From: Defluviitoga tunisiensis | Lineage (GTDB): Bacteria; Thermotogota; Thermotogae; Petrotogales; Petrotogaceae | Length of the DNA: 64,000 nt | NCBI RefSeq assembly: GCF_000953715.1 | Contig: NZ_LN824141.1 | Location: forward strand, 432,676-496,675 | Direction: 5' to 3' | Part shown: positions 1 through 9,381 of the stretch, in pieces | Numbering within the stretch: the stretch's first letter is position 1 | Layout of the letters: every line of letters starts with the position of its first letter | The notes under the pieces: generated by a model | Told to the model about the DNA's origin: nothing | What the model saw: only the letters and a program-made list of their open reading frames with translations | Databases searched by the model: none | Program-made: the position numbers and the translations under genes

Positions 1-75
1 ATTAAAATGCTTTTTAGAACTTTTAATATCAGCATTTTCAAAAATAAAATATTAAAAATTTACCGTTTTCAAGGT

Positions 76-340
76 TCAGTCTTATCCTTCCACTACTTAA
101 ACTCTGACGAGTTTTGAAGTGGTGGCTTGTAAGAAATCCAACAGAACTAGTTTATTACACCCTTTTATAAGGAAACCGTTCAAAGGAAATAATATAGCCA
201 CTCCAGGATATTCCACTCGTTCTGGACACTGCGGTTGGTGGTTAAACATCGATCTTGAGAACCATAAGGATTTTGCATGTAGCAGTAACTGGCATTTATC
301 CCCAACCTATAGAGGTCAGGGCTTTCTGCCAAAAAATGAT
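76..340 (-). mobile_element. Relict of an IS200/IS605-type (TnpB) element end
   Basis: Positions 91-122 hold an inverted repeat (CCACTAC..., GTAGTGG-like arms around a short AT-rich loop) of the kind found at the right end of IS200/IS605 elements, where the TnpB guide RNA scaffold ends. Read on the minus strand, the adjoining 125-340 stretch gives a broken frame with several stops and a PPTAV-like segment that vaguely resembles the C-terminal tail of TnpB proteins. No intact transposase is present. The relation to TnpB is an inference from the hairpin shape and a weak protein resemblance. The short open frames here (119-373 plus, 180-365 minus) do not look like real genes. Confidence 0.35.
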
Positions 341-378
341 AAAATTTATAAAGTGAGTAAAACATATTTTTAGGGTTT

Positions 379-459
379 TTAAAAATGAAGATTTTCTAAA
401 AATAAGCATTTTGAATTTAACATGGGTCCAGGGCGGAGCCCTCCCCAATTCTTCGGTAC
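379..459 (+). repeat. Dispersed repeat, copy 1 (GC-rich hairpin end)
   Basis: An AT-rich part (ATGAAGATTTTCTAAAAATA and on) leads into a GC-rich block, GGTCCAGGGCGGAGCCCTC, which folds as AGGGC-GGA-GCCCT. A second copy with the same order of parts lies inverted at 57161-57250, and an AT-part-only copy at 43078-43124. The GC-rich block stands out from the AT-rich surroundings. It could be a REP-like or MITE-like element, or the debris of the adjoining element end. Confidence 0.75.
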
Positions 460-608
460 AAATATTAAAAACTATAAAGAGATTAATAATTAGTGAGAAT
501 TAAAAGTTGGAAGGTAACCACTTTAAACACAAGGTATTAAAAGTTAGTTAAATTCAGAGTTTTAGAATTTCTGAAAACAATAAACATATTTTGTAAGGGA
601 GGAAAAAA

Positions 609-3245
609 ATGGCAAGTTTCCACACCAAGGATGTTGAAGAAGTTATAAAAGAATTAGATACAAATATCAGAGGTTTATCATCCAGCGAAGTCGAAAAAAG
701 AATTCAAAAATATGGTTATAATGAATTAGAAGAGAAAAAAGGGAAAACCTTTTTTCAAATGTTTATTAGTCAATTCAAGGACTTCATGATCATTATTTTA
801 TTAATAGCTGTAGCTATTTCTTTACTTGTTGGAGAAGTTATAGATGCCGCCATAATTTTAGCAATCGTGGTTCTTAACGCCTTATTAGGTTCCATTCAAG
901 AAAATAGGGCTAATGAAGCCTTAAAAGCTCTTAAAAAGTTGTCTACTCCACACGCTAAAGTACTGAGAGATGGTGAAGTTAAAGTGGTGTCATCTAAAGA
1001 AATTGTACCAGGAGATATTGTGTTATTGGAAGCAGGAGACTTTGTACCGGCTGACGGAAGACTCATAGAAGCTGCCGCTCTCAAAGTAAACGAATCATCG
1101 CTTACAGGGGAATCCGTTCCTGTAGAAAAACAGATTGATCCTCTAGATTCTGAAAATGTGAGTTTAGGGGACAGAATAAATATGGTATTTGCTGGCACTA
1201 CAGTTGTCTATGGACGTGGAAAGATGGTCGTTACTGGTACTGGAATGAATACCGAAATGGGAAAAATAGCTTCGATGATGGGTGAAGAAGAGGAAACAAT
1301 TCCTCTACAAGAAAGATTAAATAAATTAGGTAAAACTTTGGGTATAGCGGCTCTATTCATTTGTGCCTTAATTTTTCTTATTGGTTATTTAAGAGGTACA
1401 CCAATTCTGGAAATGTTTTTAACTTCTATTAGTTTGGCAGTAGCGGCTATTCCTGAAGGTCTTCCCGCTATAGTTACCATTACACTCGCTATTGGAGTCC
1501 AGAGGCTCGCAAAGAGAAATGCTATAATACGTAAACTTCCAGCAGTAGAAACTCTTGGAAGTGCAAATGTAATTTGTACTGATAAAACAGGAACACTTAC
1601 CTTAAACCAAATGACTGTAACACATGTTTATATTGATAATAACATTAAGAGATTTAAAGATATAAACGACGATAATAGGATCTTTAAGCTAATTGCGACT
1701 TCAGCTCTTTGTACAGATGCGAGAATTAGTGAAGAAGGTAAGAAAATTGGAGATCCAACCGAAGTTGCTTTAGTTGCAGCCCTTAAGAAACTAGGTAAAG
1801 AAAAAGTCGAACTGGAAAATAAATATCGTCGAATTGATGAACTTCCTTTTGACTCTGATAGAAAGCTTATGACAACAGTGCATAAATATGAAGATAAATT
1901 TATTTCTATTACAAAAGGAGCTCCTGAATATTTAATTTCAAGATGTTCTCATATAGATGACAATGGAAAAATAAGGCCTATCAAGCAAGAAGACTTACAA
2001 AATATTGATAAAGCCAATGAAGATCTTGCTAGAAATGGCATGAGAATTTTGGCAGTAACATATAAATTCCTTCAGGATGATAATTTTGATAGGGAAGAAT
2101 TAGAAAAGAACCTTGTTTTCTTAGGCCTTATTGGTATGATAGATCCTCCTAGACCTGAAGCCAAGGAAGCTATTAGAAAATGTGATTTAGCAGGTATCAC
2201 AACTGTAATGATTACAGGAGATCATAAACTTACAGCAGAGGCTATTGCTAAAAGTTTAGGGATTCTTCATGAAGGAGAAAAGGTAATTACTGGAGAAGAA
2301 CTTGACAAAATGGATTTCGATGAGTTAGTAAAAAATATAAAAAAGATTAGAGTTTATGCGAGAGTTGCACCAGAACATAAGGTTATGATAGTTAAGGCTT
2401 GGCAAAAAAATGGCGCTATCGTTGCAATGACTGGAGATGGAGTTAACGATGCACCTGCTCTTTCTCAAGCTGATATTGGTGTCGCTATGGGAATAACAGG
2501 AACAGAGGTAGCCAAAGAAGCTGCAGATATGGTCTTAACAGACGACAATTTTGCTACAATTGTGTCTGCTGTTGAAGAAGGTAGAACTATATATTCAAAT
2601 ATACGTAAATCCGTTAGATATCTACTTTCTTGTAACATCGCAGAAATTCTTACTGTTTTTATTGCGACTTTGATGGGATTAGGTCAACCTCTGCTTGCAA
2701 TCCATCTTTTATGGATTAATCTTGTTACTGATAGCCTTCCAGCTTTAGCTTTAGGAATGGAACCACCAACAAAAGACGTTATGATTGCTAAACCCCGAAG
2801 AAGAGATGAAAGCATATTTGCTGATGGATTAGGTATCCAAGTTCTAATTGAAGGAATTATAATGAGCCTTTTATCTATAACTGCTTTTATGATTGGAAGA
2901 ACGCATAGTCTTGAAACTGCTGAAACTATGACTTTTATGACTTTAGTATTTTCACAGCTATTTCATGCCTTAAATGCACGTTCAAACAAAGAATCATTAT
3001 TTAAAATAAATTTTTTCAGCAACAAATTCCTGATAGGGTCAATAGGCATAGGAATTCTCCTACAATTAACTTTAGATACACCTTTCTTAAGTAAGATTTT
3101 TGAGATATCTGTGCTCAATATGAATCAATGGTTATGGGTTTTAGCACTTTCTTTTGTATTTGTTATTCTTGTAGAAATTGAAAAGATCTTCTTAAGATTA
3201 TTTCATAAAAAACCTGATAAAGAATTTATAACTCAACAACTATAA
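609..3245 (+). CDS. Calcium-transporting P-type ATPase (P2A type)
   Basis: An 878-residue integral membrane pump expected to export Ca2+ at the cost of ATP. The order is cation ATPase N-terminal domain, TM1-2, actuator domain with LTGES, TM3-4 with AIPEGLP (Glu about 283), phosphorylation motif DKTGTLT (Asp about 325), hinge TGDGVNDAP (about 608), then six C-terminal membrane segments. The Ca2+ ligands of TM5 (CNIAE) and TM6 (NLVTDSLPA) of the SERCA family are kept. TM8 has Gln (SQLFHALN) where SERCA has the site-I Glu, so it may bind one ion as PMCA does. The start follows AGGGAGG. It stands alone and ends at a strong terminator. Confidence 0.93.
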   Translation: MASFHTKDVEEVIKELDTNIRGLSSSEVEKRIQKYGYNELEEKKGKTFFQMFISQFKDFMIIILLIAVAISLLVGEVIDAAIILAIVVLNALLGSIQENRANEALKALKKLSTPHAKVLRDGEVKVVSSKEIVPGDIVLLEAGDFVPADGRLIEAAALKVNESSLTGESVPVEKQIDPLDSENVSLGDRINMVFAGTTVVYGRGKMVVTGTGMNTEMGKIASMMGEEEETIPLQERLNKLGKTLGIAALFICALIFLIGYLRGTPILEMFLTSISLAVAAIPEGLPAIVTITLAIGVQRLAKRNAIIRKLPAVETLGSANVICTDKTGTLTLNQMTVTHVYIDNNIKRFKDINDDNRIFKLIATSALCTDARISEEGKKIGDPTEVALVAALKKLGKEKVELENKYRRIDELPFDSDRKLMTTVHKYEDKFISITKGAPEYLISRCSHIDDNGKIRPIKQEDLQNIDKANEDLARNGMRILAVTYKFLQDDNFDREELEKNLVFLGLIGMIDPPRPEAKEAIRKCDLAGITTVMITGDHKLTAEAIAKSLGILHEGEKVITGEELDKMDFDELVKNIKKIRVYARVAPEHKVMIVKAWQKNGAIVAMTGDGVNDAPALSQADIGVAMGITGTEVAKEAADMVLTDDNFATIVSAVEEGRTIYSNIRKSVRYLLSCNIAEILTVFIATLMGLGQPLLAIHLLWINLVTDSLPALALGMEPPTKDVMIAKPRRRDESIFADGLGIQVLIEGIIMSLLSITAFMIGRTHSLETAETMTFMTLVFSQLFHALNARSNKESLFKINFFSNKFLIGSIGIGILLQLTLDTPFLSKIFEISVLNMNQWLWVLALSFVFVILVEIEKIFLRLFHKKPDKEFITQQL

Positions 3246-3250
3246 TAAAG

Positions 3251-3287
3251 ATATCCCCGATCCAAAAACGATCGGGGATATTTTTAT
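3251..3287. terminator. Bidirectional terminator
   Basis: A perfect 11-bp stem, ATATCCCCGAT / ATCGGGGATAT, with a 9-nt loop and a T-run on the plus side and an A-run on the other. It separates the convergent Ca2+ ATPase and ECF S-component genes and probably serves both. Confidence 0.9.
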
Positions 3288-3293
3288 TTAAAC

Positions 3294-3893
3294 TTAATAA
3301 CCTGCTTTTTTAACTGCTCTAATTACAGCAATTGTTATTAAAACAGCGATAATTATTTCTGGAATGCCATTTGTTAAACCTATTGCTAAAATAACTCCTC
3401 CTACAGCTTCCTTTTTTATCTCCATAGCCTCTGCAATTCTTCCAGCATAAAGAAGATACATCATTCCTAAAACTCCTACAGTATTTGTTAGAGTGCCTAA
3501 AGCAGCACTTATGCCTACTGAAATACTATCTGCACCTTTTGAAACCTCTCCATTCTTTCTAGAAGAAAATAAATTAAAGACAAGTTTGTATGAATAATAT
3601 GAAACAAGACCTATCAATATCCTTGGCAAAACCGAGACCAACGGATTTATAAAAGCAAAAGACAATATATTTGGTCTAAGAAGTGCCTGTATTATACTTG
3701 ATATCCCAAATATTAACCCAATAACCATTCCTGCAATAGGACCTTCTAAAATTGCTCCTATAACAACAGGAATATGCATTGTAGTTGCATTCGCAGGTGG
3801 AATAGGGATAAAGCCTAAAGGAGTAAACCCTAATATAAAAGAAATAGCAGATAATAATGATATAGTTACTAATCTCTTGTTTTTAGATTTCAT
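3294..3893 (-). CDS. ECF transporter substrate-binding (S) component
   Basis: A very hydrophobic protein of about 199 residues with five to six membrane segments. It fits the S components of energy-coupling-factor transporters, which capture a vitamin or metabolite and work with the shared EcfA-A'-T module. The N-terminal region (TISLLSAISFILGFTPLG) and the following ATTMHIPVVIGAILEGP stretch are typical of the riboflavin/folate/pantothenate-type S family. Substrate cannot be assigned: no riboswitch or biosynthetic neighbour is visible. The start is placed at 3893 because GGAGGGAG lies directly before that ATG; an upstream ATG at 3905 would lack a ribosome site. No Ecf energizing module lies in the window. 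Confidence 0.8.
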   Translation of the reverse strand: MKSKNKRLVTISLLSAISFILGFTPLGFIPIPPANATTMHIPVVIGAILEGPIAGMVIGLIFGISSIIQALLRPNILSFAFINPLVSVLPRILIGLVSYYSYKLVFNLFSSRKNGEVSKGADSISVGISAALGTLTNTVGVLGMMYLLYAGRIAEAMEIKKEAVGGVILAIGLTNGIPEIIIAVLITIAVIRAVKKAGY

Positions 3894-3976
3894 TTCTCCC
3901 TCCATCCTAGTAATTTTTTCTTCCCCTTTTAATAATAAAAATATTTAACCATTATTATAACATATAAATCAAAACT

Positions 3977-5989
3977 TTAAATATTAGGTTTCAAATATTT
4001 GTCAAACCAATCTGAAATCTCTTTTAATCTTCTGATTCGATGCTTTGGTTTTCCACTTCTACTCAATTCATGATTTTCTCCTCTAAACATCACCAATTTT
4101 GCTTCCACACCATTATATTTAAGTGAGGTGAACATTTGAAGTCCCTCAGCTAGCCAACATCTATAGTCTTCTTCTGAATGTATGAACAAAGTTGGAGTTT
4201 TAACTCTATCAGCATATTTCATGGGAGAATGAAACCACAATTTTTCAAAGTTTGTCCAAGGAGTTGCTGCCTGCTGGTCTTCAACAAAGTAATATCCAAT
4301 ATCTGTGGTTCCAAACTTTGAAATCCAATTAGCTATGCTTCTTTGAGAAGCAGCTGCTTTAAACCTATTAGTGTGGCCAATTATCCAATTTGTCATGAAA
4401 CCACCATAACTGCCTCCGGTAACTCCTAATCTATCCTTATCAATAAAAGAAAAATTTTCTATAACAACATTAACAAATTCCATAATATCTTCATAATCTA
4501 TTGTGCCATATTTTCCTCTTATATCAGCAAATTCATTTCCCCTTCCATCGCTTCCTCGAGGATTGCAAAACATTACTACATATCCAATATTTGACCAATA
4601 CTGCATTTCATGGAAAAAAACTTCTCCGCTATATACAGTTTTCGGTCCTCCATGTATATCTAATATTGCTGGATATTTTTTGGTTTCATCAAAATCAATG
4701 GGTTTCATAATCCATCCTTCAATTTCCATACCTTCTTTGGTATTAAAAGTTATTCTTTGCGGTTTTGATAATTTTTTTTCTTTAACAACCCATTCATTAA
4801 AAAAGGTTATTTGATTTTCTTGTTTATCTTTTAATTCATATAATTCTTGTAATTTGTTATCCCTCATACCTACAAATACTATACTTTTATCAAACACATC
4901 AAAACCATCTACAGATCCGTGCTTTGTTGTTAACTTTTCTCTTTTTCCGTTTTCATCTATTCTGTTAATATATGAATTTCCATATTCAGTTGTCTCAAAA
5001 TAAAAATAGTTTCCCTCAACTTTAAATTCTTGATTTGAACCATATCTACAATCCGATCCAACTGAACTCCAAGTACTATAGTCAAAATCTGTATGAATTT
5101 GCTCTACTTCTTTAGTCATTATATTCATTAGATAAAACTTAGGATTTTCATTCACTCCATAATTTTTCATGTTCGAACCTAAAAATATTATTTTGCCTTC
5201 TATAAAATTTGCATATGCATAACTAAAAGGATCTTCATGTGTTAACTTTTCTAGCTGTCCATTATCAATATTGTATAGATACAAATCTGACCTTATTTCC
5301 ATTTTATCTTTAAATGTGTTAGATATATATATTAACTTGCTTTTATCATTACTTATATTAAAATCGTCGACATTTGTTAGTTCGTCAGTAATAGGTGTTA
5401 ATATTTTTTCATCAAAAGAAAAAATGTATAATCTGTTTCTTTTCTTATTTGTAAATCCATGACCATTAGACCAAAAAGGTATTTCATCCAAGATTTCATA
5501 ATCTTTTTCTTCTCTCATCTTTTCAAGCAATTTCTCTTTTTCTTCTGGAGAAGAACTTATTAAGTCATTTATTTTTCTATCATAAATACCGGTTAAAACA
5601 AATTTCTTGTCATTAAGTGGTTCTATTTTTGTAACCATTAACGGAACTTCAAAATATTTTTCTGCTTCTCCTCCATTTATGTTAATTTTATAGTATATTG
5701 TAAATGGTTCTCCTTTTTCTAATCTTTTTTTATCTTTTTCTTCTCTAACAGTTGAAAATATGATATTATTTTCATCTAGCCAGACAAAAGAACTTTCTTG
5801 ATTGAAGCTAGTCAATTTGTTTATTTCACCTGTGGAAACGTTATATACCCAAATATTTGACAAATACTTATTCTCATCAACGTCCATCTCATGAATTACA
5901 AAAGCTAAATTTTCACCGTTAGGGGAAAATTTAGTGTTAGATATAAACTTGTACTTCGTAAAATCATCTAAGGCTAAAGCATCCATCAT
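3977..5989 (-). CDS. S9-family serine peptidase (acylaminoacyl-peptidase / prolyl oligopeptidase type)
   Basis: A 670-residue protein without a signal peptide, expected to be a cytoplasmic peptidase for short or acylated peptides. The first 400 residues form WD40-like beta-propeller blades (repeated strand patterns such as SPNGENLAFV). The C-terminal alpha/beta-hydrolase domain has the nucleophile motif GGSYGGF (Ser about 522), the acid in SEEDYRCW (about 608) and the His in GENHELS (about 641). Length and motif order match the S9C group. It is monocistronic; a possible promoter, TTGATT-16-TATAAT, lies at 6051-6078 on the minus strand. Confidence 0.9.
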   Translation of the reverse strand: MMDALALDDFTKYKFISNTKFSPNGENLAFVIHEMDVDENKYLSNIWVYNVSTGEINKLTSFNQESSFVWLDENNIIFSTVREEKDKKRLEKGEPFTIYYKININGGEAEKYFEVPLMVTKIEPLNDKKFVLTGIYDRKINDLISSSPEEKEKLLEKMREEKDYEILDEIPFWSNGHGFTNKKRNRLYIFSFDEKILTPITDELTNVDDFNISNDKSKLIYISNTFKDKMEIRSDLYLYNIDNGQLEKLTHEDPFSYAYANFIEGKIIFLGSNMKNYGVNENPKFYLMNIMTKEVEQIHTDFDYSTWSSVGSDCRYGSNQEFKVEGNYFYFETTEYGNSYINRIDENGKREKLTTKHGSVDGFDVFDKSIVFVGMRDNKLQELYELKDKQENQITFFNEWVVKEKKLSKPQRITFNTKEGMEIEGWIMKPIDFDETKKYPAILDIHGGPKTVYSGEVFFHEMQYWSNIGYVVMFCNPRGSDGRGNEFADIRGKYGTIDYEDIMEFVNVVIENFSFIDKDRLGVTGGSYGGFMTNWIIGHTNRFKAAASQRSIANWISKFGTTDIGYYFVEDQQAATPWTNFEKLWFHSPMKYADRVKTPTLFIHSEEDYRCWLAEGLQMFTSLKYNGVEAKLVMFRGENHELSRSGKPKHRIRRLKEISDWFDKYLKPNI

Positions 5990-6315
5990 ACTTCCTCCCT
6001 CTATCGTAATTAAAATTAGTTTGAAAAGCTAATTAATAGCTTACAATTGAATTATACATCAAACATCTCAAAAATCAATAATTTAGCAAGTTATTATTTG
6101 TATTAACCTTTTTATATTTTTAAACTTTTAATAACAAAAACGTTTCTTTGATTGCATATATTTAACCTTCGTATATTATTATATAAAATAAATTTAATAA
6201 TTTTAACATTTATTTTCTTCTTTTTTGGGGATTATTATTAACAAAGATATTGTGTAAAATTTATGAATTCTTCTAAAGTAGTCTATTTGAATAGTAAACC
6301 AGGAGGAGGGTATAT
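5990..6315. other. Divergent intergenic region
   Basis: AT-rich spacer between the divergent S9 peptidase and aminotransferase genes. The minus strand carries a candidate sigma-A promoter for the peptidase (TTGATT at 6073-6078, TATAAT at 6051-6056, 16-bp spacer). For the plus-strand gene I see only the GGAGGAGG ribosome site at about 6302. No hairpin or repeat was found. Confidence 0.5.
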
Positions 6316-7521
6316 ATGTTTTTATCTAAGCGGGTTTTAAATACCCAGGCTTCACCGATTAGAAAATTGGTTCCTTATGCTGAAATGGCAAAGAAAGCAG
6401 GAAAAAAAGTATACCATTTAAATATCGGTCAACCAGACATGGAACCACCAAAGGCTTTTTTTGAAGGAATAAAACGATATACACCAAATGTAATATATTA
6501 CAGTCACTCAGCAGGATTATACGAATTAAGAGAAGCTTTTTCTATGCATTATAAATCAAAGGGGATAAATTTTGATCCTGAAGATCTGGTAATAACAACC
6601 GGGGGTAGTGAAGCGGTTATATTTGCAATGGCTTGTGTGGCGGATCCGGAAGATGAAATAATGGTGATAGAACCATTTTATGCAAATTATAGAGGATTTG
6701 CTGAGATGTTAAATATCAGACTATGTCCTATAAAAGCCGATCCTAGAGATGGATATTCAATACCTTCTTGGGACGAGTTAGAAAAGGGGTATAACAAAAA
6801 GGTCAAAGCTATCATCTTTTCAAATCCTTCAAATCCCACAGGAACAGTATATAGTTATGAAGAACTAAAAAGAATAGTAGATTTTGCAAAAGAAAAAAAT
6901 ATTTTTGTAATTTCCGATGAAGTTTACAGTGGAATTATATTTGATGGCAAAAAACATATTTCAATTATGAACTTTGAAGATCAAGATAGATTCATTTTTC
7001 TTGATAGTATTTCAAAAGAATATAACACTTGTGGGGCTAGAATTGGTGTACTGGGTACCAAAAACAAATGTTTTTTAGAAGAAGTGATGAAATTTGCTCA
7101 ATCAAGATTATGTCCTCCTTTAATTGAACAATGTGGTACATTAGGGTTGTTGTATGATTTGGATAAAGATTATACGAACAAACTAATAATTGAATATCAG
7201 AATAGAAGAGATGTTGCATATAACGAAATAAAAAATATAGAGGGTGCCATTTTCCAAAAACCTAGTGGTGCATTTTACATGTCTATAGAATTACCTATAG
7301 ATGATTCTGAAGAGTTTGTTAAGTGGACTCTTACTGAGTTTGATATTGATGGAGAAACAGTTATGGTTGCACCATTAACAGGTTTTTATGCAACACCAGG
7401 CGCGGGAAAGAAAGAAATAAGAATAGCCTATGTTTTAAACTCTGAGGAACTAAAAAAAGCATGCAATATTTTAAAAGAAGCTGTTTATGCTTACAATTAT
7501 GTATATAGCAAGGAAAAATAG
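6316..7521 (+). CDS. PLP-dependent aminotransferase, class I/II
   Basis: A 401-residue fold-type I aminotransferase of the aspartate/aromatic aminotransferase group. Visible are the substrate-loop motif NIGQPDMEPP near the N terminus, SNPSNPTGTVYS (about 170-180), ISDEVYSGI with the cofactor-binding Asp/Tyr, and the Schiff-base lysine in SISKEY (about residue 235). An Arg near the C terminus (KEIRIAYV) fits carboxylate binding. The amino donor and acceptor cannot be told from sequence. The SKEYNTCGARIG context differs from the common SK(A/T)(F/Y)xMTGWR(I/L)G form, so it is a divergent member. It is monocistronic with a clear terminator. Confidence 0.9.
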   Translation: MFLSKRVLNTQASPIRKLVPYAEMAKKAGKKVYHLNIGQPDMEPPKAFFEGIKRYTPNVIYYSHSAGLYELREAFSMHYKSKGINFDPEDLVITTGGSEAVIFAMACVADPEDEIMVIEPFYANYRGFAEMLNIRLCPIKADPRDGYSIPSWDELEKGYNKKVKAIIFSNPSNPTGTVYSYEELKRIVDFAKEKNIFVISDEVYSGIIFDGKKHISIMNFEDQDRFIFLDSISKEYNTCGARIGVLGTKNKCFLEEVMKFAQSRLCPPLIEQCGTLGLLYDLDKDYTNKLIIEYQNRRDVAYNEIKNIEGAIFQKPSGAFYMSIELPIDDSEEFVKWTLTEFDIDGETVMVAPLTGFYATPGAGKKEIRIAYVLNSEELKKACNILKEAVYAYNYVYSKEK

Positions 7522-7522
7522 T

Positions 7523-7559
7523 AAAGGTATGCCACTTGCATACCTTTATTATTTTTTTT
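7523..7559. terminator. Terminator after the aminotransferase gene
   Basis: Stem AAAGGTATGC / GCATACCTTT with a 5-nt loop, then ATTATTTTTTTT on the plus strand. It overlaps the stop codon of the convergent gene at 7549. Confidence 0.85.
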
Positions 7560-7971
7560 CATTGATTGGTTTATTCTCTTCCTGAGATTTTTTAGCAACA
7601 CCTTCGGATTTTCTTTCTTTTGTAAAATAAATGACCCACATTAATCCTAAAAGATTCGCGACATATACTACACTTAGAATCATAGAAGAATATAAAACAA
7701 TAGATAAAAATGTTAATGTTGTTAAGAAAGTGAAAGAAAATGCCAAACTATACTTTTTTTTCATTAATAATCTTATATAAAAAAATATTAGTAAACTCAC
7801 CAATACAATATATAACAACGTCAAAAAAAACTTTGTCAAATCTGAGAAAGCATAATACTGAAAAAGCCTACCTTTAGAATTTTCTAGATAAAATAAATAC
7901 AAAGAAATCCCTGCAACGGCTATACTTGCAATAATTACCACACTTCTTAAAAAATTATTTAAATTTTTCAT
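7549..7971 (-). CDS. Small membrane protein of unknown function
   Basis: About 140 residues with four predicted membrane segments (around residues 8-28, 38-58, 68-85 and 90-112) and a charged, Lys/Glu-rich cytoplasmic tail. I do not recognise a family. The start at 7971 is chosen because GGGGGAGGAAAAGG precedes it; it overlaps the end of the upstream membrane protein gene by 17 bases, so the two are translationally coupled and probably work together. Confidence 0.7.
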   Translation of the reverse strand: MKNLNNFLRSVVIIASIAVAGISLYLFYLENSKGRLFQYYAFSDLTKFFLTLLYIVLVSLLIFFYIRLLMKKKYSLAFSFTFLTTLTFLSIVLYSSMILSVVYVANLLGLMWVIYFTKERKSEGVAKKSQEENKPINEKK

Positions 7972-9361
7972 CCTTTTCCTCCCCCTTAATAACACTTTTT
8001 GCATTATTCTCGCCTTTTTGCTCTATTTGAGGTTTTCTCATATTTTTTAATTTTACAACAATATCTTCTACAAATATTATAATTAACAATAAAATCAAAG
8101 ATACTAGAAAACCATTAACTGTTCTTAATAAACTCAAATATAAAGGAGTATGTATATGCAAAAATGTATCTAATATAGAAACTGGTAAAATCGACTTAAA
8201 AAAATCCCATATAAACGTCCTACCAGGAATGGGAGGTGTATAGTAAAAAAAATAGGAAATCAATTCTTTTGTCCTAGGCCTCGCAATTAGCACTTTTTCT
8301 AGAGAATCTCTGAGTTTTCTTTCGAAATTAGAAACAAACGCCCAATTTGAGCTTCTTATTATATAAATAAATCCAGCAAAAATGAGTAATATAACTAGAA
8401 TAATATCACTTCGCTGAACTTTTATATTTTCAATCTTTTTAAATGTTTTTTTTAATTCACCTTTTTTAAATTTGAAACCAGTATAGTCTATAAAAGCCTT
8501 GCACAAGACCAACAAGGGCAAAATAACTAGTAAAATTTTAACGCCCCTAACATTATTTAATTTAAATATAAATAATGTATCGTAACCACTCATGTAAACT
8601 AATGTTCCAAATAATAACGAAAAGGTTATAATTTTTAGGAGATTTTTCTTAGATATTTTAAAAAAGATAATGATAGAAAAAAGCGTTGCTGCAATGGTAA
8701 AAGACCAGTTTTTTAAAAAAATAAATACTAGAATATAAACAAATGAAAACAAAGGAACGAAACTAAATAAATTCAAAGTAATCAATCCAAAACCGAACCA
8801 TTTGATAAGAGGTGAAGGCAATAAATAAGTTATAGATTCAATATTAACGGGTGTTCCCAAATCTTGATGAATTAAATATATCAGATTTAAAGACCTGGAA
8901 TGTTCAGGAAACATAAAATATCTTATCTTTCTTTCTGTAAGTGCCCTATGAAATCTTTGAACTATCATTTGATCATCAAATTTATCTATTTCTGCGGCTT
9001 TTATATAATGCAAATACCGCATTTTATCAAGTATATTTTTATCAAGTTTGTCTTTTATATTAGTAAAATATTTGTCAAAATCTGAAAATTCCGAAATTAA
9101 AATATAGTTGTATTGTTCTGAAAGACCTTTAAGAAAATTGTTATCTTTTTCATACCCCTGGGTTTGGAAATCTTTTAAAATCGCATGATTTTTATAGACA
9201 TAATAGGAATAACCTTCCATATTCTCGGTACTAAGCGTGCTTTCTAACGGAAGAATTGAATAAGTTTTTGAATTTTGCCAATCAACATAAAAAGAATAAA
9301 TAAAGAATATTAAACAGCATATTAGGGAAATAAAAAAAATATGCTTCTGTATTTTTTTCAT
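7955..9361 (-). CDS. Polytopic membrane protein of unknown function
   Basis: About 468 residues. One N-terminal membrane segment (residues 5-23) is followed by an extracytoplasmic, charged and Tyr/Phe-rich domain of about 150 residues, then several membrane segments in the middle and one near the C terminus, ending in a Lys/Glu-rich cytoplasmic tail. I do not recognise a family or catalytic motif. The start at 9361 follows GAGGGGGAT; an ATG at 9376 lacks one. It sits between an rluA-type gene (20-base gap) and the small membrane protein with which it overlaps, which makes a three-gene operon. Confidence 0.7.
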   Translation of the reverse strand: MKKIQKHIFFISLICCLIFFIYSFYVDWQNSKTYSILPLESTLSTENMEGYSYYVYKNHAILKDFQTQGYEKDNNFLKGLSEQYNYILISEFSDFDKYFTNIKDKLDKNILDKMRYLHYIKAAEIDKFDDQMIVQRFHRALTERKIRYFMFPEHSRSLNLIYLIHQDLGTPVNIESITYLLPSPLIKWFGFGLITLNLFSFVPLFSFVYILVFIFLKNWSFTIAATLFSIIIFFKISKKNLLKIITFSLLFGTLVYMSGYDTLFIFKLNNVRGVKILLVILPLLVLCKAFIDYTGFKFKKGELKKTFKKIENIKVQRSDIILVILLIFAGFIYIIRSSNWAFVSNFERKLRDSLEKVLIARPRTKELISYFFYYTPPIPGRTFIWDFFKSILPVSILDTFLHIHTPLYLSLLRTVNGFLVSLILLLIIIFVEDIVVKLKNMRKPQIEQKGENNAKSVIKGEEKDEKFK

Positions 9362-9381
9362 CGTAATCCCCCTCATTATTT

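Noticed and set aside
119-373. Open frames of 84 codons (plus) and 61 codons (minus) near the left end
   Set aside because: They lack ribosome sites, have unlikely residue composition and lie within the putative element relict. Not called as genes.
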